Assembly (NCBI RefSeq): GCF_025641885.1
Contig: NZ_JAOTQN010000001.1
Span: 1,054,001-1,118,000 of the forward strand
Source: Pyrobaculum sp. 3827-6
GTDB lineage: Archaea; Thermoproteota; Thermoprotei; Thermoproteales; Thermoproteaceae
Length of the DNA stretch: 64,000 nt
Reading direction: 5' to 3'
The position numbers were made by a program, and so were the translations under genes. Below, piece by piece: positions 18,877-26,608 of this stretch (within the stretch, counting starts at the first letter, position 1; each line of letters begins with the position of its first letter). The notes under the pieces were generated by a model. It was not told where the DNA came from and searched no databases. It was given only the letters and a program-made list of their open reading frames with translations.

Positions 18877-19625
18877 AGGCGGAGGGGGGCGTGAGGATTA
18901 GGGTGGAGGGGTTGGAGTTTTCCTACCCCGGGAGGCCCGTCCTCAGGGGGGTTACCGCCGAGATACCCGCCGGCTCTCTGACGGCCGTCTTGGGCCCCAA
19001 CGGCTCTGGGAAGACTACCCTTCTCCGGCTGATGGCCGGCGTCTTAAGGGCTAGGAGGGGTGTGGTATATCTAGACGGGAAGGCCGCCGCCGAGAGGGAG
19101 CTACGCAGAATCCTCGGCTACGTCCCCCAGAGGGCCGCCCCCTTCGGGAGGCTTAGGGTAATAGACTTGGTGGTGAGCTCTCGGAGGCCTCTCATGGGGC
19201 TCTACCCCTCCAAGGCGGACTACCAGAAGGCTGAGGAGGCTCTCAAGCTCGTGGGCGCCCTCCACCTGAGGGACAGGTTCCTGGAGGAGCTGAGCGGCGG
19301 CGAGCTTCAGCTTGTGCTCATAGCCAGAGCGCTGGCGGTGGAGCCGAGGGTCCTCCTCCTCGACGAGCCTCTCAACAACCTAGACGTCAAGAACCAGATA
19401 AAGGTTATGGATCTGCTCAAGGAGATATCCCGCAGAGCCACCGTCGTCGCCGTTCTGCACGACTTGAACATGGCCTATAGGTATGCGGATTACGCGGTGT
19501 TTATGAAAAACGGCGAGATATACGCCATTGGCCCCGCCGAGGAGGTATTCGCCGAGGAGGTGATAGAGAAGGTGTATGAGGTGAGGCCAAAGATACTGAG
19601 GGAACACAAAGCAGTTTTATTCTAG
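18870..19625 (+). CDS. FepC/BtuD-type ABC transporter ATPase
   Basis: The 251-residue ATP-binding subunit has Walker A GPNGSGKTT (about residues 42-50), the signature ELSGGELQLVLIARAL, Walker B VLLLDEPLNNLD and the switch histidine in AVLHDLNMAYRYAD. The pattern is that of iron-chelate/cobalamin importers. It overlaps the permease gene by 7 bases and is the last gene of the importer operon. About 45 bp downstream lies the decayed NiCoT permease. Confidence 0.92.
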   Translation: MVKAEGGVRIRVEGLEFSYPGRPVLRGVTAEIPAGSLTAVLGPNGSGKTTLLRLMAGVLRARRGVVYLDGKAAAERELRRILGYVPQRAAPFGRLRVIDLVVSSRRPLMGLYPSKADYQKAEEALKLVGALHLRDRFLEELSGGELQLVLIARALAVEPRVLLLDEPLNNLDVKNQIKVMDLLKEISRRATVVAVLHDLNMAYRYADYAVFMKNGEIYAIGPAEEVFAEEVIEKVYEVRPKILREHKAVLF

Positions 19626-19669
19626 CCCAGCCTAAGTCAATGACGTAAGCATTTAGCTTCAAGGCGGTG

Positions 19670-19990
19670 ACAAGTAGTGGTACCTCTGCGAGGTGGGTTT
19701 TCTCTTCGGGCTGGGCTACGGCACGGCGTCTGGAACGCGCTTTTTGCCGTGTCGGTAATCGCGTCGGCCGCGATATGGGCGCCTATGTGTGGCTTGTCTT
19801 CTTGTTCCTCTTCACCGCTGGTAAGGCGTTGGTGAATACGGCAGACGGATTCCTCACGTCGCCTACGTGCGGCTACCTTCGGCGGTTAGTTGAGAAAGGT
19901 GTGAAAAGCCACGCGACCACCACTCGGTGATGGCGGCGCGGGTAGTCGGGACGCTTAAGAGGCTGGGCCTCGTCTATAGATCGACTTCAC
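19670..19990 (+). pseudogene. decayed NiCoT-family (HoxN/NixA-type) nickel/cobalt permease
   Basis: No intact frame exists, but pieces of a NiCoT permease can be read in three frames in the correct order. Frame one gives EVGFLFGLGYGTAS, matching the family's GFLFGLGFDTATE motif. A second frame gives VWNALFAVSVIASAAIWAP. A third gives LFTAGKALVNTADGFL, matching the LFxAGMxLxDTxDG motif, and then GYLRRLVEK. At least two frameshifts separate them. It lies between the FecCD-type importer and hypD, so it probably once supplied nickel or cobalt. Assignment rests on motif recognition in a degenerate sequence. The rest of the 580-bp gap up to hypD shows nothing further apart from a TATA-like CACTTAAATGA near 20162. 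Confidence 0.65.
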
Positions 19991-20207
19991 CTGGCTGTTC
20001 TGGAGGGTAGCCGCAGTGACGGAGGTGCGTGGTGGGAGACGTGGGGGTAATGAAATCTCTATATTAGCAGTAGCAAGGATTACACCATAATAATCGTAAG
20101 TATGAAGAGGTCAAGGAACATACATATCTATACCTAGGGCCTAGGAGATGTTTCGATTTTTCACTTAAATGAAAACGGTTTTTTAGTACCACACAGCCGA
20201 TAGATCT

Positions 20208-21488
20208 GTGTCTTGTGTCTCGCTTCCCGAGAGCTTCCCCGTGCCGCCTACTTTAGACTGCTGGAAGTGCCCCGTGATGAGGCGGGAGATGGCGGCTATA
20301 GAGCTCGCCTTCCGGCGCAAGACCGCCGTCACCTCGACGCTTCTCCGCAGTATAAAGAAGTATTCCGAAGAGCTCAAGGCGAGGGATGGCGGCTACGTCT
20401 ACAAGGTGATGGACTTCTGCGGCACGCATGAGTGGACCATTGTCCACTTCGGCTTGAGGAGCCTCTTGGCCAAGGCGGGGGTGGACAACGTGGAGCTCGT
20501 GGCGGGGCCCGGCTGCCCCGTCTGCGTGACTCCGTCGTACTACATAGAGCAGTCTATAAAACTGGCACTTGAGGGTGTCGTCGTGTACACCTACGGCGAC
20601 GTCTTTAAGGTCCCGGCGCTGAGGCCCGTCAAGGGGGCGCGCACCTTAGCCGAGGCGAGGGCGCTGGGTGGAGACGTCAGGATAGTCCACTCCTTCCTCC
20701 ACGCCATCATGGACGCGAGGAAGCACAACAAGCCGTCGGTCTTCGTCGGGATAGGCTTCGAGACTGTGGCGCCCGGCTACTCCGAGGCTATACTCAAGGG
20801 CCTCGTCCCGGGCCACCTCAAGCTCATGTCGCTCGTCAAGCTGACGCCCCCCGCCATGTTCTACACGCTGGAGGTGGTGAGGGAGAAGCCGACGGATTTC
20901 CCCATCAGCGGCGTGATAGCGCCCGGCCACGTATCCACCATCGTGGGGGGCAAGGCCTGGCGCCCCGTGGCGGAGCACTTCGAGATACCGGTGGTCGTGG
21001 CGGGCTTCGAGCCCAACGACGTCCTCATGGCCATAGCCGAAATATTGAGGCAGTTAGCCAGGGGGGAGCACAAGGTGGTAATCGAATACACGAGGGCGGT
21101 TACGTGGGAGGGGGATTTAAAAGCGCAGTCCTCTATACGTACCGTGTTCGAGACCGTGGACTCCGCCTGGAGGGGGATTGGGTATATCCCCAAGAGCGGA
21201 CTCGCCTTGAGGGACGAGTTCAAGTCGCACGACGCCCTTGAGTTTTTCGGCATACCCGACCTGACGCCCGAAACCTGGCGCTACGACCTCCCGGCCAACT
21301 GCAGATGCGCCGAGGTTAACCTGGGCAAGGCCAAGCCCACCGACTGCCCCCTCTTCATGAAGGCGTGTACCCCGGATAGGCCCATAGGCCCCTGCATGGT
21401 TTCTGTGGAGGGCACCTGCGCCATATGGGCGCGGTTCGGCGGCGGGGGCCTTGCGGAGGAGATAGCCAGGGAGGTCGGGGCGCTGTAG
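20208..21488 (+). CDS. hypD: hydrogenase maturation protein HypD
   Basis: HypD is the iron-sulfur scaffold that, with HypC, carries the Fe(CN)2CO unit of NiFe hydrogenases. Landmarks are VMDFCGTHEWTIVHFG, GPGCPVCVTP, and a cysteine-rich C-terminus (NCRCAEVNLG, TDCPLFMKACTP, GPCMVSVEGTCA) that ligates the 4Fe-4S cluster. At 426 residues from the GTG at 20208 it is about 50 longer than typical HypD (about 370). The extra N-terminus includes LDCWKCP, a CxxC pair. Translation may instead begin at the ATGs near 20277 or 20289. hypC follows after 2 bases. Confidence 0.93.
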   Translation: MSCVSLPESFPVPPTLDCWKCPVMRREMAAIELAFRRKTAVTSTLLRSIKKYSEELKARDGGYVYKVMDFCGTHEWTIVHFGLRSLLAKAGVDNVELVAGPGCPVCVTPSYYIEQSIKLALEGVVVYTYGDVFKVPALRPVKGARTLAEARALGGDVRIVHSFLHAIMDARKHNKPSVFVGIGFETVAPGYSEAILKGLVPGHLKLMSLVKLTPPAMFYTLEVVREKPTDFPISGVIAPGHVSTIVGGKAWRPVAEHFEIPVVVAGFEPNDVLMAIAEILRQLARGEHKVVIEYTRAVTWEGDLKAQSSIRTVFETVDSAWRGIGYIPKSGLALRDEFKSHDALEFFGIPDLTPETWRYDLPANCRCAEVNLGKAKPTDCPLFMKACTPDRPIGPCMVSVEGTCAIWARFGGGGLAEEIAREVGAL

Positions 21489-21490
21489 CC

Positions 21491-21838
21491 ATGTGCTGGG
21501 CTGTCCCCTCGGTGGTGACAAAGATAGAGGGAGGCGTGGCTTGGGTCGACCCGGGCGACGGCGTTGAGAGGCCGGCGATAGTGGGCATCGACGAGGGGGC
21601 GCTTCAGCCCGGCGATCTCGTGATGGTCCACGCAGGGGTCATAATAGCGAAGGTGGATCTATCTACGCTGAGGGAGAGCATGGAGATGTGGAAACAGATG
21701 GCAAGAGAGCTAGCGGCCTCCACGGGCGAGGATCCCGAGGCGGCCGCCAAGATGATCGAGGAGGAGATGTGGAGAGTTATCAAAATAGCAGAGGAGGCCA
21801 AGAGCGGGAGAAGGGAGTCGGTACGGCAACTGGCTTAA
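21491..21838 (+). CDS. hypC: hydrogenase maturation chaperone HypC
   Basis: The start is the ATG at 21491, giving the invariant N-terminal Met-Cys (MCWAVPS), whose Cys2 binds the iron precursor and the hydrogenase large subunit. An OB-like barrel follows (GDLVMVHAGVIIAKVD). At 115 residues it is longer than typical HypC (about 75-90), with a charged helical C-terminal extension after residue 70 (EMWKQMARELAASTGEDPEA). The longer reading frame upstream overlaps hypD and would bury the essential Cys2, so it was not used. It forms an operon with hypD. Confidence 0.92.
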   Translation: MCWAVPSVVTKIEGGVAWVDPGDGVERPAIVGIDEGALQPGDLVMVHAGVIIAKVDLSTLRESMEMWKQMARELAASTGEDPEAAAKMIEEEMWRVIKIAEEAKSGRRESVRQLA

Positions 21839-22630
21839 GGGCCCCACGAAGTTATTCTATTAACCCCCAGGTCCGGCAAGACGTGGAAGAGGTAGTCAAC
21901 CTCACGAAGAATCATACAACCTAGCGCTGAGGGCCGCGGAGACGAGGGCATAGGTGAGAGTTTTTGCCGGCGTTTGGTTCGTGGCCGTGGCGTTGTTATG
22001 ATGACGATCCTAATACCCGAACGCTGGGTGTGCGTTAAACGGCGCGCCGGATGGGGGGTGTTGAGGGAAGTTAAGGAGGGGCCTCTGGTTGTGTCAGCCG
22101 TCCTCTACGTGAACATAAATGCCGACAGCAACGCGCTGGCTGGCTTCTTCGCGACGTTGTCACAGCTGTTAGGGTTTCCAGGGCAACGATGTGGTGATAT
22201 TCGGGGCAGACTCTAACCTGGCCCGCCGCGATGCGAAGGCAAGGGGGATCGCAGTGCCGTCTCACGGGGAATGCGATGTGTATGTAGCTCTACAGCCGAT
22301 GTGGCTAGGAGGCTAAGGCTAGGGAGCTAGGGCGAGGGCGTGGCTTATCCCGAATCGCCGTTTGAAGCGGTGGGGCTTATCGTGGAATTAACTAATCAAG
22401 TGATGGGATATGTGGCTGAGGTTTCCTAATATGAGTTCATGGTTGTAGCCGAAATAGGCGTGTTGCATCTAGGTTAAAAACAGAGAACTCCAGTTGGCTC
22501 TTCTCTGAGATCTCCGAGCCCTGGATGCGGACCGTGTTTTTACGAGAAGGGGGCAAAAGCCGGTGTGCCTGGAATAGAGGGGGAAACTAATGTTTTAAGG
22601 TTTTTTAGAAACTCCCAAGTAATAAAATCT
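21839..22630. other. non-coding and decayed region between hypC and cbiM
   Basis: This is an 800-bp gap without an intact gene. The only coding-like stretch is 22010-22312, listed separately. The remainder has many stops in all frames on both strands and I see no repeat, RNA gene or array in it. Confidence 0.5.
22010..22312 (+). pseudogene. frameshifted fragment of an unrecognised protein
   Basis: Two adjoining frames give a continuous protein-like sequence. The first runs ILIPERWVCVKRRAGWGVL to VLYVNINADSNALAGFFATL. After a shift near 22175 the second reads NDVVIFGADSNLARRDAKA and GECDVYVALQPMWLGG, ending in TAA. The family is not recognised. The shift sits at a short run of purines, so it is probably a dead gene. 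Confidence 0.4.
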
Positions 22631-22631
22631 C

Positions 22632-22646
22632 AATATTTTTAAATTC
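22632..22646 (+). promoter_or_regulatory. TATA box of the cbiM operon
   Basis: AATATTTTTAAATTC is centred about 24 bases before the ATG at 22664, consistent with a leaderless transcript. GTAATAC at 22655-22661, between TATA and start, resembles elements at other metal-gene promoters here and could be an operator, possibly for NikR. Confidence 0.6.
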
Positions 22647-22663
22647 AGTTTTTTGTAATACTC

Positions 22664-23272
22664 ATGCATATCCCAGATGGGTATCTCGATCCCGTTTCTG
22701 CGGCTGTTACATGGCTATTGATGTTAGGCTACGGCTACTACGCCTATAGACGCGGCGAGTTGCAGAAACACGCAGAGCTTATCGTGGCCTTAGCCGCCGC
22801 CATCTTTATTGCGCAGATTTTTAACTGGCCCATCCCGGGGGGCACGTCTCTGCACCTGGTGGGGGGCGCCCTCGCCGCTATTATGGTGGGTCCCTACGAC
22901 GCCTTCTTTGTCATTCTCCTGGTGTTGCTGGTGCAGACGTTGGTGTTCCACGACGGGGGCATAACCACACTTGGGGCTAATGTACTTAACATGGGCGTGG
23001 TGGCGCCGCTGGCGGGCTTCTTCGTCTACAAAGCGCTTAGGCGCTTCGGCCGCGCGCCGGCGGCACTCGCCGCGGGGTGGGCCAGCATCACCCTCGCGGG
23101 GTTAGCCGCGGGGCTTGAAATTGGGCTGAGCCCGTGGTTCCCCTACGGCTGGACTATAAGCGTCCCCGTGATGACTATATGGCACGCCGCGCTTGGTGTC
23201 GTGGAGGGGGTAATAACAGCCCTAGTGGTGCTCTACCTCTCTAAAAGAGCGCCTCAGTACCTAGCGCTATGA
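22664..23272 (+). CDS. cbiM: CbiM/NikM substrate-specific component of Ni/Co ECF transporter
   Basis: This 202-residue membrane protein begins MHIPDGYLDP, the diagnostic N-terminus of CbiM/NikM, in which His2 and the terminal amine bind the metal. Further family blocks are GGTSLHLVGGALAAIMVGPY and LVFHDGGITTLGANVLNMGVV. About six membrane helices are visible. It is the metal-binding S component. Nickel rather than cobalt is suggested by the surrounding hyp genes and NikR, but CobN chelatases nearby keep cobalt open. It overlaps the next gene by 4 bases (ATGA). Confidence 0.93.
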   Translation: MHIPDGYLDPVSAAVTWLLMLGYGYYAYRRGELQKHAELIVALAAAIFIAQIFNWPIPGGTSLHLVGGALAAIMVGPYDAFFVILLVLLVQTLVFHDGGITTLGANVLNMGVVAPLAGFFVYKALRRFGRAPAALAAGWASITLAGLAAGLEIGLSPWFPYGWTISVPVMTIWHAALGVVEGVITALVVLYLSKRAPQYLAL

Positions 23273-23595
23273 AGAGGCTGTGGATTTTCTTAGCGGCCCT
23301 CGCGGTTATATCGCCGGTATTCGGCGTGTGGCTGGCAGGCGTGGTTGGGTACCACGAGCCGCTTGATGTGGCTGTGGAGAAGATAAACGAGGCCGCCGGT
23401 CGGCCTGTTCTAAACGACACAACAGACCAGCTTAACTGGACGCCTTTCCTTGACTACACAATCCCCGGCCTGCCTGACTGGGCAGGTTATATAGTGTCGG
23501 CGTTTATAGGCCTCGCGATATATATCTTGCTGTGGCTTGTCGTAATTAGGCGGAGGGGCGTCGGGAGGGAGAGGCGTGTTGAGAGAACTGGTTGA
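23269..23595 (+). CDS. CbiN/PDGLE-like small membrane component of Ni/Co transporter
   Basis: This 108-residue protein has an N-terminal hydrophobic helix, an extracytoplasmic loop (about residues 25-70) and a C-terminal membrane helix (GYIVSAFIGLAIYILLWLVV). The topology and position between cbiM and cbiQ match CbiN/NikN or PDGLE-domain subunits, which are essential accessories of the metal ECF importer. The loop contains the partial motif LDYTIPGLPDW. The sequence is diverged, so the subtype is uncertain. Confidence 0.75.
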   Translation: MKRLWIFLAALAVISPVFGVWLAGVVGYHEPLDVAVEKINEAAGRPVLNDTTDQLNWTPFLDYTIPGLPDWAGYIVSAFIGLAIYILLWLVVIRRRGVGRERRVERTG

Positions 23596-24169
23596 GGAGC
23601 TGGCTAGGGCGGTAGCCGCATTTGAGAGAGTTAGGAAAGTCCCCTCTTTTTTCCCGCTCATTTTTCTGGCGTTTACTATCTTTGCCGCCTTCGCCCCCTG
23701 GGTCGAGGCGGCGGTTGTCTTGGCGGCGGTGGGCGGCGCGGCGGCGTGGAGAGGGCGGGGGCTGAGGGAGTGGGTGGTTGTCACCTCTTTATCCCTCGCG
23801 TTTGCCCTCGTGGTTTCTCTACCCGCCCTCTTAGGGCTCCTAGAGGCCAAGGCCGACGTTGTTCTCTTCATTGCAAGGGCGGCGTCGTCCTCAGCTGTGT
23901 TGACAGGCGGCTTGCTATACTGCGGCTGGGCCTCTCTGGTGGAGTCCCTTAGGTATGTGGCCCCCCGCCCGTTTCTGAGGATGCTGGAGCTACTCCCAGT
24001 GCAGATCTACTCCCTTGGGAGAACCGCCGTAGTGGTGGCGGCGGCTAGAGAGGCGAGGACGCCAAAGTTTGACAAGATGGCTTTCGCCGCCGCGGTGGGG
24101 GACATACTTATATACGGGATAGAGAGGGGGAGGGCGTTGAGGATGGCGTATGAGGCGAGGAGTCCTTGA
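23576..24169 (+). CDS. cbiQ: CbiQ energy-coupling transmembrane component
   Basis: This 197-residue membrane protein has hydrophobic segments near residues 25-60 and 80-115. Its C-terminal cytoplasmic part includes the two short Ala-Arg-rich coupling helices of ECF T components (VVVAAAREARTPK and YGIERGRALRMAYEAR). It links the CbiO ATPase to CbiM. It starts at a GTG 20 bases inside the preceding gene and overlaps cbiO by 20 bases, so the whole unit is translationally coupled. Confidence 0.85.
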   Translation: MLRELVEELARAVAAFERVRKVPSFFPLIFLAFTIFAAFAPWVEAAVVLAAVGGAAAWRGRGLREWVVVTSLSLAFALVVSLPALLGLLEAKADVVLFIARAASSSAVLTGGLLYCGWASLVESLRYVAPRPFLRMLELLPVQIYSLGRTAVVVAAAREARTPKFDKMAFAAAVGDILIYGIERGRALRMAYEARSP

Positions 24170-24845
24170 GGCGAGGGGTATCGTGTTCGGATACGGCGAC
24201 GAACCGATTCTCAACGGTGTAGATCTACAATTAGGGGATGGGGATGTGGTGGTGGTTTACGGCCCCACAGGTTCGGGTAAGACCACCCTGTTGTTAGTGC
24301 TGGCGGGGCTTCTCAAGCCGTGGAGGGGGGAGCTGTACTTCATGGGGCAACCCATGGACGGCATAAGGGCCCGTAGATACATAGGAATTGCCTTTCAGAA
24401 CCCCGACGATATGTTTTTCAACAGCACTGTTTTTGACGAAATTGCCTACACCCCCGCCAGGCTGTATGGGGCAGAAGAGGGGCGTAGGCTAGCTAAGGAG
24501 GTGGCTGAGAAGCTGGGAGTGGCTCACCTACTAGATAGGCCTCCCTACAAGTTGAGCGGGGGGCAGAAGAAGCTTGTGTCTATAGCCGCGGCCGTGGCGC
24601 ACGGCCCCAGACTGGTCTTTCTAGACGAGCCCACCGCCTACCTAGACGCAGACACGGCGGAGAGAGTTATACAACTCGTCGAGGAGCTGAGAGGGGGAGG
24701 CACCGCTTTTGTAGTGGCGACGCACGACCTAGAGCTACTATGCAGACTCCAAGCAAGGGCGTATCGGCTTGAGGAGGGGAGGCTCATAGAGGGGGCCCCC
24801 CAGCCGAGGAAGACTCTCTGTCTATGCGGCCAGGGCTCTGCATAG
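24150..24845 (+). CDS. cbiO: CbiO ATPase of Ni/Co ECF transporter
   Basis: The 231-residue ABC ATPase has Walker A GPTGSGKTTLL (about residues 35-45), a Q-loop in IAFQNPDDMFFNSTVFDEIAY (the NPDD.F motif typical of ECF ATPases), the signature KLSGGQKKLVSIAAAVA, Walker B LVFLDEPTAYLD and the switch His in VATHDLELL. It ends the cbiM operon. The C-terminus has two cysteines (LCLCGQ). Confidence 0.92.
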   Translation: MRRGVLEARGIVFGYGDEPILNGVDLQLGDGDVVVVYGPTGSGKTTLLLVLAGLLKPWRGELYFMGQPMDGIRARRYIGIAFQNPDDMFFNSTVFDEIAYTPARLYGAEEGRRLAKEVAEKLGVAHLLDRPPYKLSGGQKKLVSIAAAVAHGPRLVFLDEPTAYLDADTAERVIQLVEELRGGGTAFVVATHDLELLCRLQARAYRLEEGRLIEGAPQPRKTLCLCGQGSA

Positions 24846-24959
24846 CTTTATAAAGCGGCGGCCAACCCCGCCCTTTGGAGCTGGTGGGGTTTTAGCTGGT
24901 GCTAATTTGATAAAGTGGCCGTGAGATCTGTTGCGGCGCCGCATCTACTGAGCGGCAAC

Positions 24960-25625
24960 GAACTCATAGACTTCCTTAAGCTGGAGAGGGTGTGCAATAG
25001 GGCTAAGTGGATGGTGGTGAGCTACCTAGTCTAAAACTACGAAGGAGGAAACTCTGCTACTTCCGCGTATGGCATTAGGTGAAGGACTTAGTCAAGCAGA
25101 CTAGGTTGTCATTTGCCTATCAGCAACAGGCAGTAAAGGAGGCGGCCGAGATCTACAACGCCTTGGTTGAGGTTGGTGGGAGGCTCCCTGAGGTGAGGCG
25201 CGTAGTGCCCTATGTTGCTGAAACCACGTGGCGCCTCGACTCCCTCACGGCGCTGTCCACACGCTTCACGTCTCGGAGACACGTCATAGAGCTCTGGCCC
25301 CCGAGCGCTTCCGACTCTTTAAGTGGCTTGCCAGAATAGTCAGAGCCGAGAGATTGCTGACGATTACGCTAAGGCGCGTTAAAAACCGCATCTATGCCGT
25401 GTTCATCTATGAGGCGGAGCCAGAGCGCGCAGAAGAGCCCGCCGCTATCACAGCCTTTGAGATTAACGAAAACGTCGTAGTAGCGGCTTGGGTGAACATC
25501 TACGCCGTTGCTGACAGAGTCGCCCAGTGGAACAGTAGGTGGATATCTTCACTCATATCAATAAAGATCCTCAGGGCTGGCTTCAGCCGTTTGGCAAAGA
25601 GGTACGGCGCCGTTAGGCACAGGTA
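24960..25625 (+). pseudogene. decayed TnpB (IS200/IS605 family)
   Basis: Pieces in at least two frames read VKDLVKQTRLSFAYQQQAVK, then WLARIVRAERLLTITLRRVK, NRIYAVFIYEAEPE, and ITAFEINENVVVAAWVNIYA. The last piece aligns with the TnpB RuvC-I segment (IAVDINENNVTVAV), where the catalytic Asp has become Glu. The C-terminal zinc-finger region is not recognisable. Frameshifts near 25225-25340 and stops upstream rule out an intact protein. It is a dead copy lying between cbiO and the M52-like protease gene. Confidence 0.7.
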
Positions 25626-25626
25626 A

Positions 25627-25785
25627 GTGATCGGTGCAGGTGTTCAAAGCCGAGGGCCGATACGAACCTCAAGGCCCGCCGTGCTGGCCTGGGCCAGCCC
25701 CGTGATCCCGCTAGGGGGAAGAGGGCACCCATGGGACACCCCGAGGGGAACTTCCGCCCTCAGGTCGGGGAGGAGGTCAGCTGTG
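25627..25785 (+). mobile_element. 3' end of the TnpB element (omegaRNA/right-end-like)
   Basis: This GC-rich segment contains several short hairpins and finishes CCGCCCTCAGGTCGGGGAGG followed by AGGTCAG, the kind of structured 3' end seen in crenarchaeal tnpB elements. In active elements this region gives the guide RNA and ends at the right boundary, near 25775. The last bases form the C-terminal codons and stop of the minus-strand protease gene. Confidence 0.5.
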
Positions 25786-26254
25786 TATAAAGTTCCTCAA
25801 CCCGCCTAGCCAGCTCTTCCGCACATCTTTCCCCCTCGGGCGAAAGGCCGACACCTGGCTCGGGGTTGGGGGGCTCGCACTCTACTACATATATCTTCCC
25901 CGCGGTGGGCCCCAACACGCTCAGCCCGATGAGGAGATCTTCAAGAGAGATGCGGCCCTCCAGCGAGGGCCTCAAGGCGTCGGCGGCCTCCATCTCGTCT
26001 CTGTATCTATACGGCTTGAATTCGTAAACCTCCACGGAGCCGGGAGGCCTCCCCGCCTGCCGCGCCCCTAGTAGGATAAGCACGTCGTGGGGCCTCTTCT
26101 TCAGCTCGTCTATCATCGTAAAGACGTCGCCGGAGAGCTCCACCGCCTCCAGCCCCCTCTCCCTCAGCCTCCTAGCCGCCTCGTAACCCACGGCGCAGTC
26201 CGTCTTCAACATATAGCCAACGGCGCCTATAATCACCCTCACGGCGCGCTTCAT
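25760..26254 (-). CDS. divergent hydrogenase maturation protease-like protein (M52 fold)
   Basis: The 164-residue product aligns in outline with HycI/HyaD endopeptidases, which clip the C-terminal tail of the NiFe large subunit: an N-terminal beta strand with IIGAVGYMLKTDCAVGYEAA in place of GIGNxLxGDDGxG, a VLILLGAR strand, and C-terminal GVGLSPEGERCAEELARRVEEL. The Asn and one Asp of the usual motif are replaced (Tyr and Thr), so activity is doubtful. A more standard protease is encoded at 35538-36050. The last residues (QLTSSPT) and stop are supplied by the TnpB right end, suggesting the original C-terminus was altered by insertion. It is co-oriented with the upstream small gene, 3 bases apart. 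Confidence 0.6.
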   Translation of the reverse strand: MKRAVRVIIGAVGYMLKTDCAVGYEAARRLRERGLEAVELSGDVFTMIDELKKRPHDVLILLGARQAGRPPGSVEVYEFKPYRYRDEMEAADALRPSLEGRISLEDLLIGLSVLGPTAGKIYVVECEPPNPEPGVGLSPEGERCAEELARRVEELYTQLTSSPT

Positions 26255-26257
26255 GGG

Positions 26258-26569
26258 CTATAGAGCCTCCAGGGCGAGGCTGACTAATTTGTCTAGAGTG
26301 GTGATTTTATAGACATCTCTGTCTGCGTCGTACAGCAGAACCCCCTCGAGACCGTACAGGAGGAAAAACCGGAGCTCTACGTCGTGGAGCACCCTTGGCA
26401 TCAAGGAGCCGAACATTGCAATGAGATCGTTAGAAGCCAGGGCGTAGCACACCTCCTTCTTTTTCTGTGTTGCGCACTCTAGAAACTTCTTCCTAACCTC
26501 CCTAAGCCCTTCTCTAATTACGTCAATTTTCAAATCTCTTGGGGCAATGCCGTCGTCTATTTTGAACAT
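26258..26569 (-). CDS. small protein of unknown function next to nikR
   Basis: This 103-residue protein is soluble, mixed-charge and predicted helical, starting MFKIDDGIAPRDLKIDV and containing two cysteines (FLECATQKKKEVCYALAS). I do not recognise the family. It is transcribed divergently from nikR across a 39-bp shared promoter and sits directly upstream of the M52-like protease gene, so it is probably nickel-regulated and linked to hydrogenase maturation. It could be a chaperone or nickel-handling partner; nothing in the sequence proves this. Confidence 0.6.
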   Translation of the reverse strand: MFKIDDGIAPRDLKIDVIREGLREVRKKFLECATQKKKEVCYALASNDLIAMFGSLMPRVLHDVELRFFLLYGLEGVLLYDADRDVYKITTLDKLVSLALEAL

Positions 26570-26608
26570 AATGGGGAAACTTTTAATAATTTTTAAAGTA
26601 GCAATGAC
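26570..26608. promoter_or_regulatory. bidirectional promoter of nikR and the minus-strand gene pair
   Basis: This is an AT-rich 39-bp spacer. A plus-strand CTTTTAATAA (26580-26589) is about 25 bases before the nikR GTG, and its complement can serve the minus gene. Any NikR binding here would control both sides. Confidence 0.55.
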
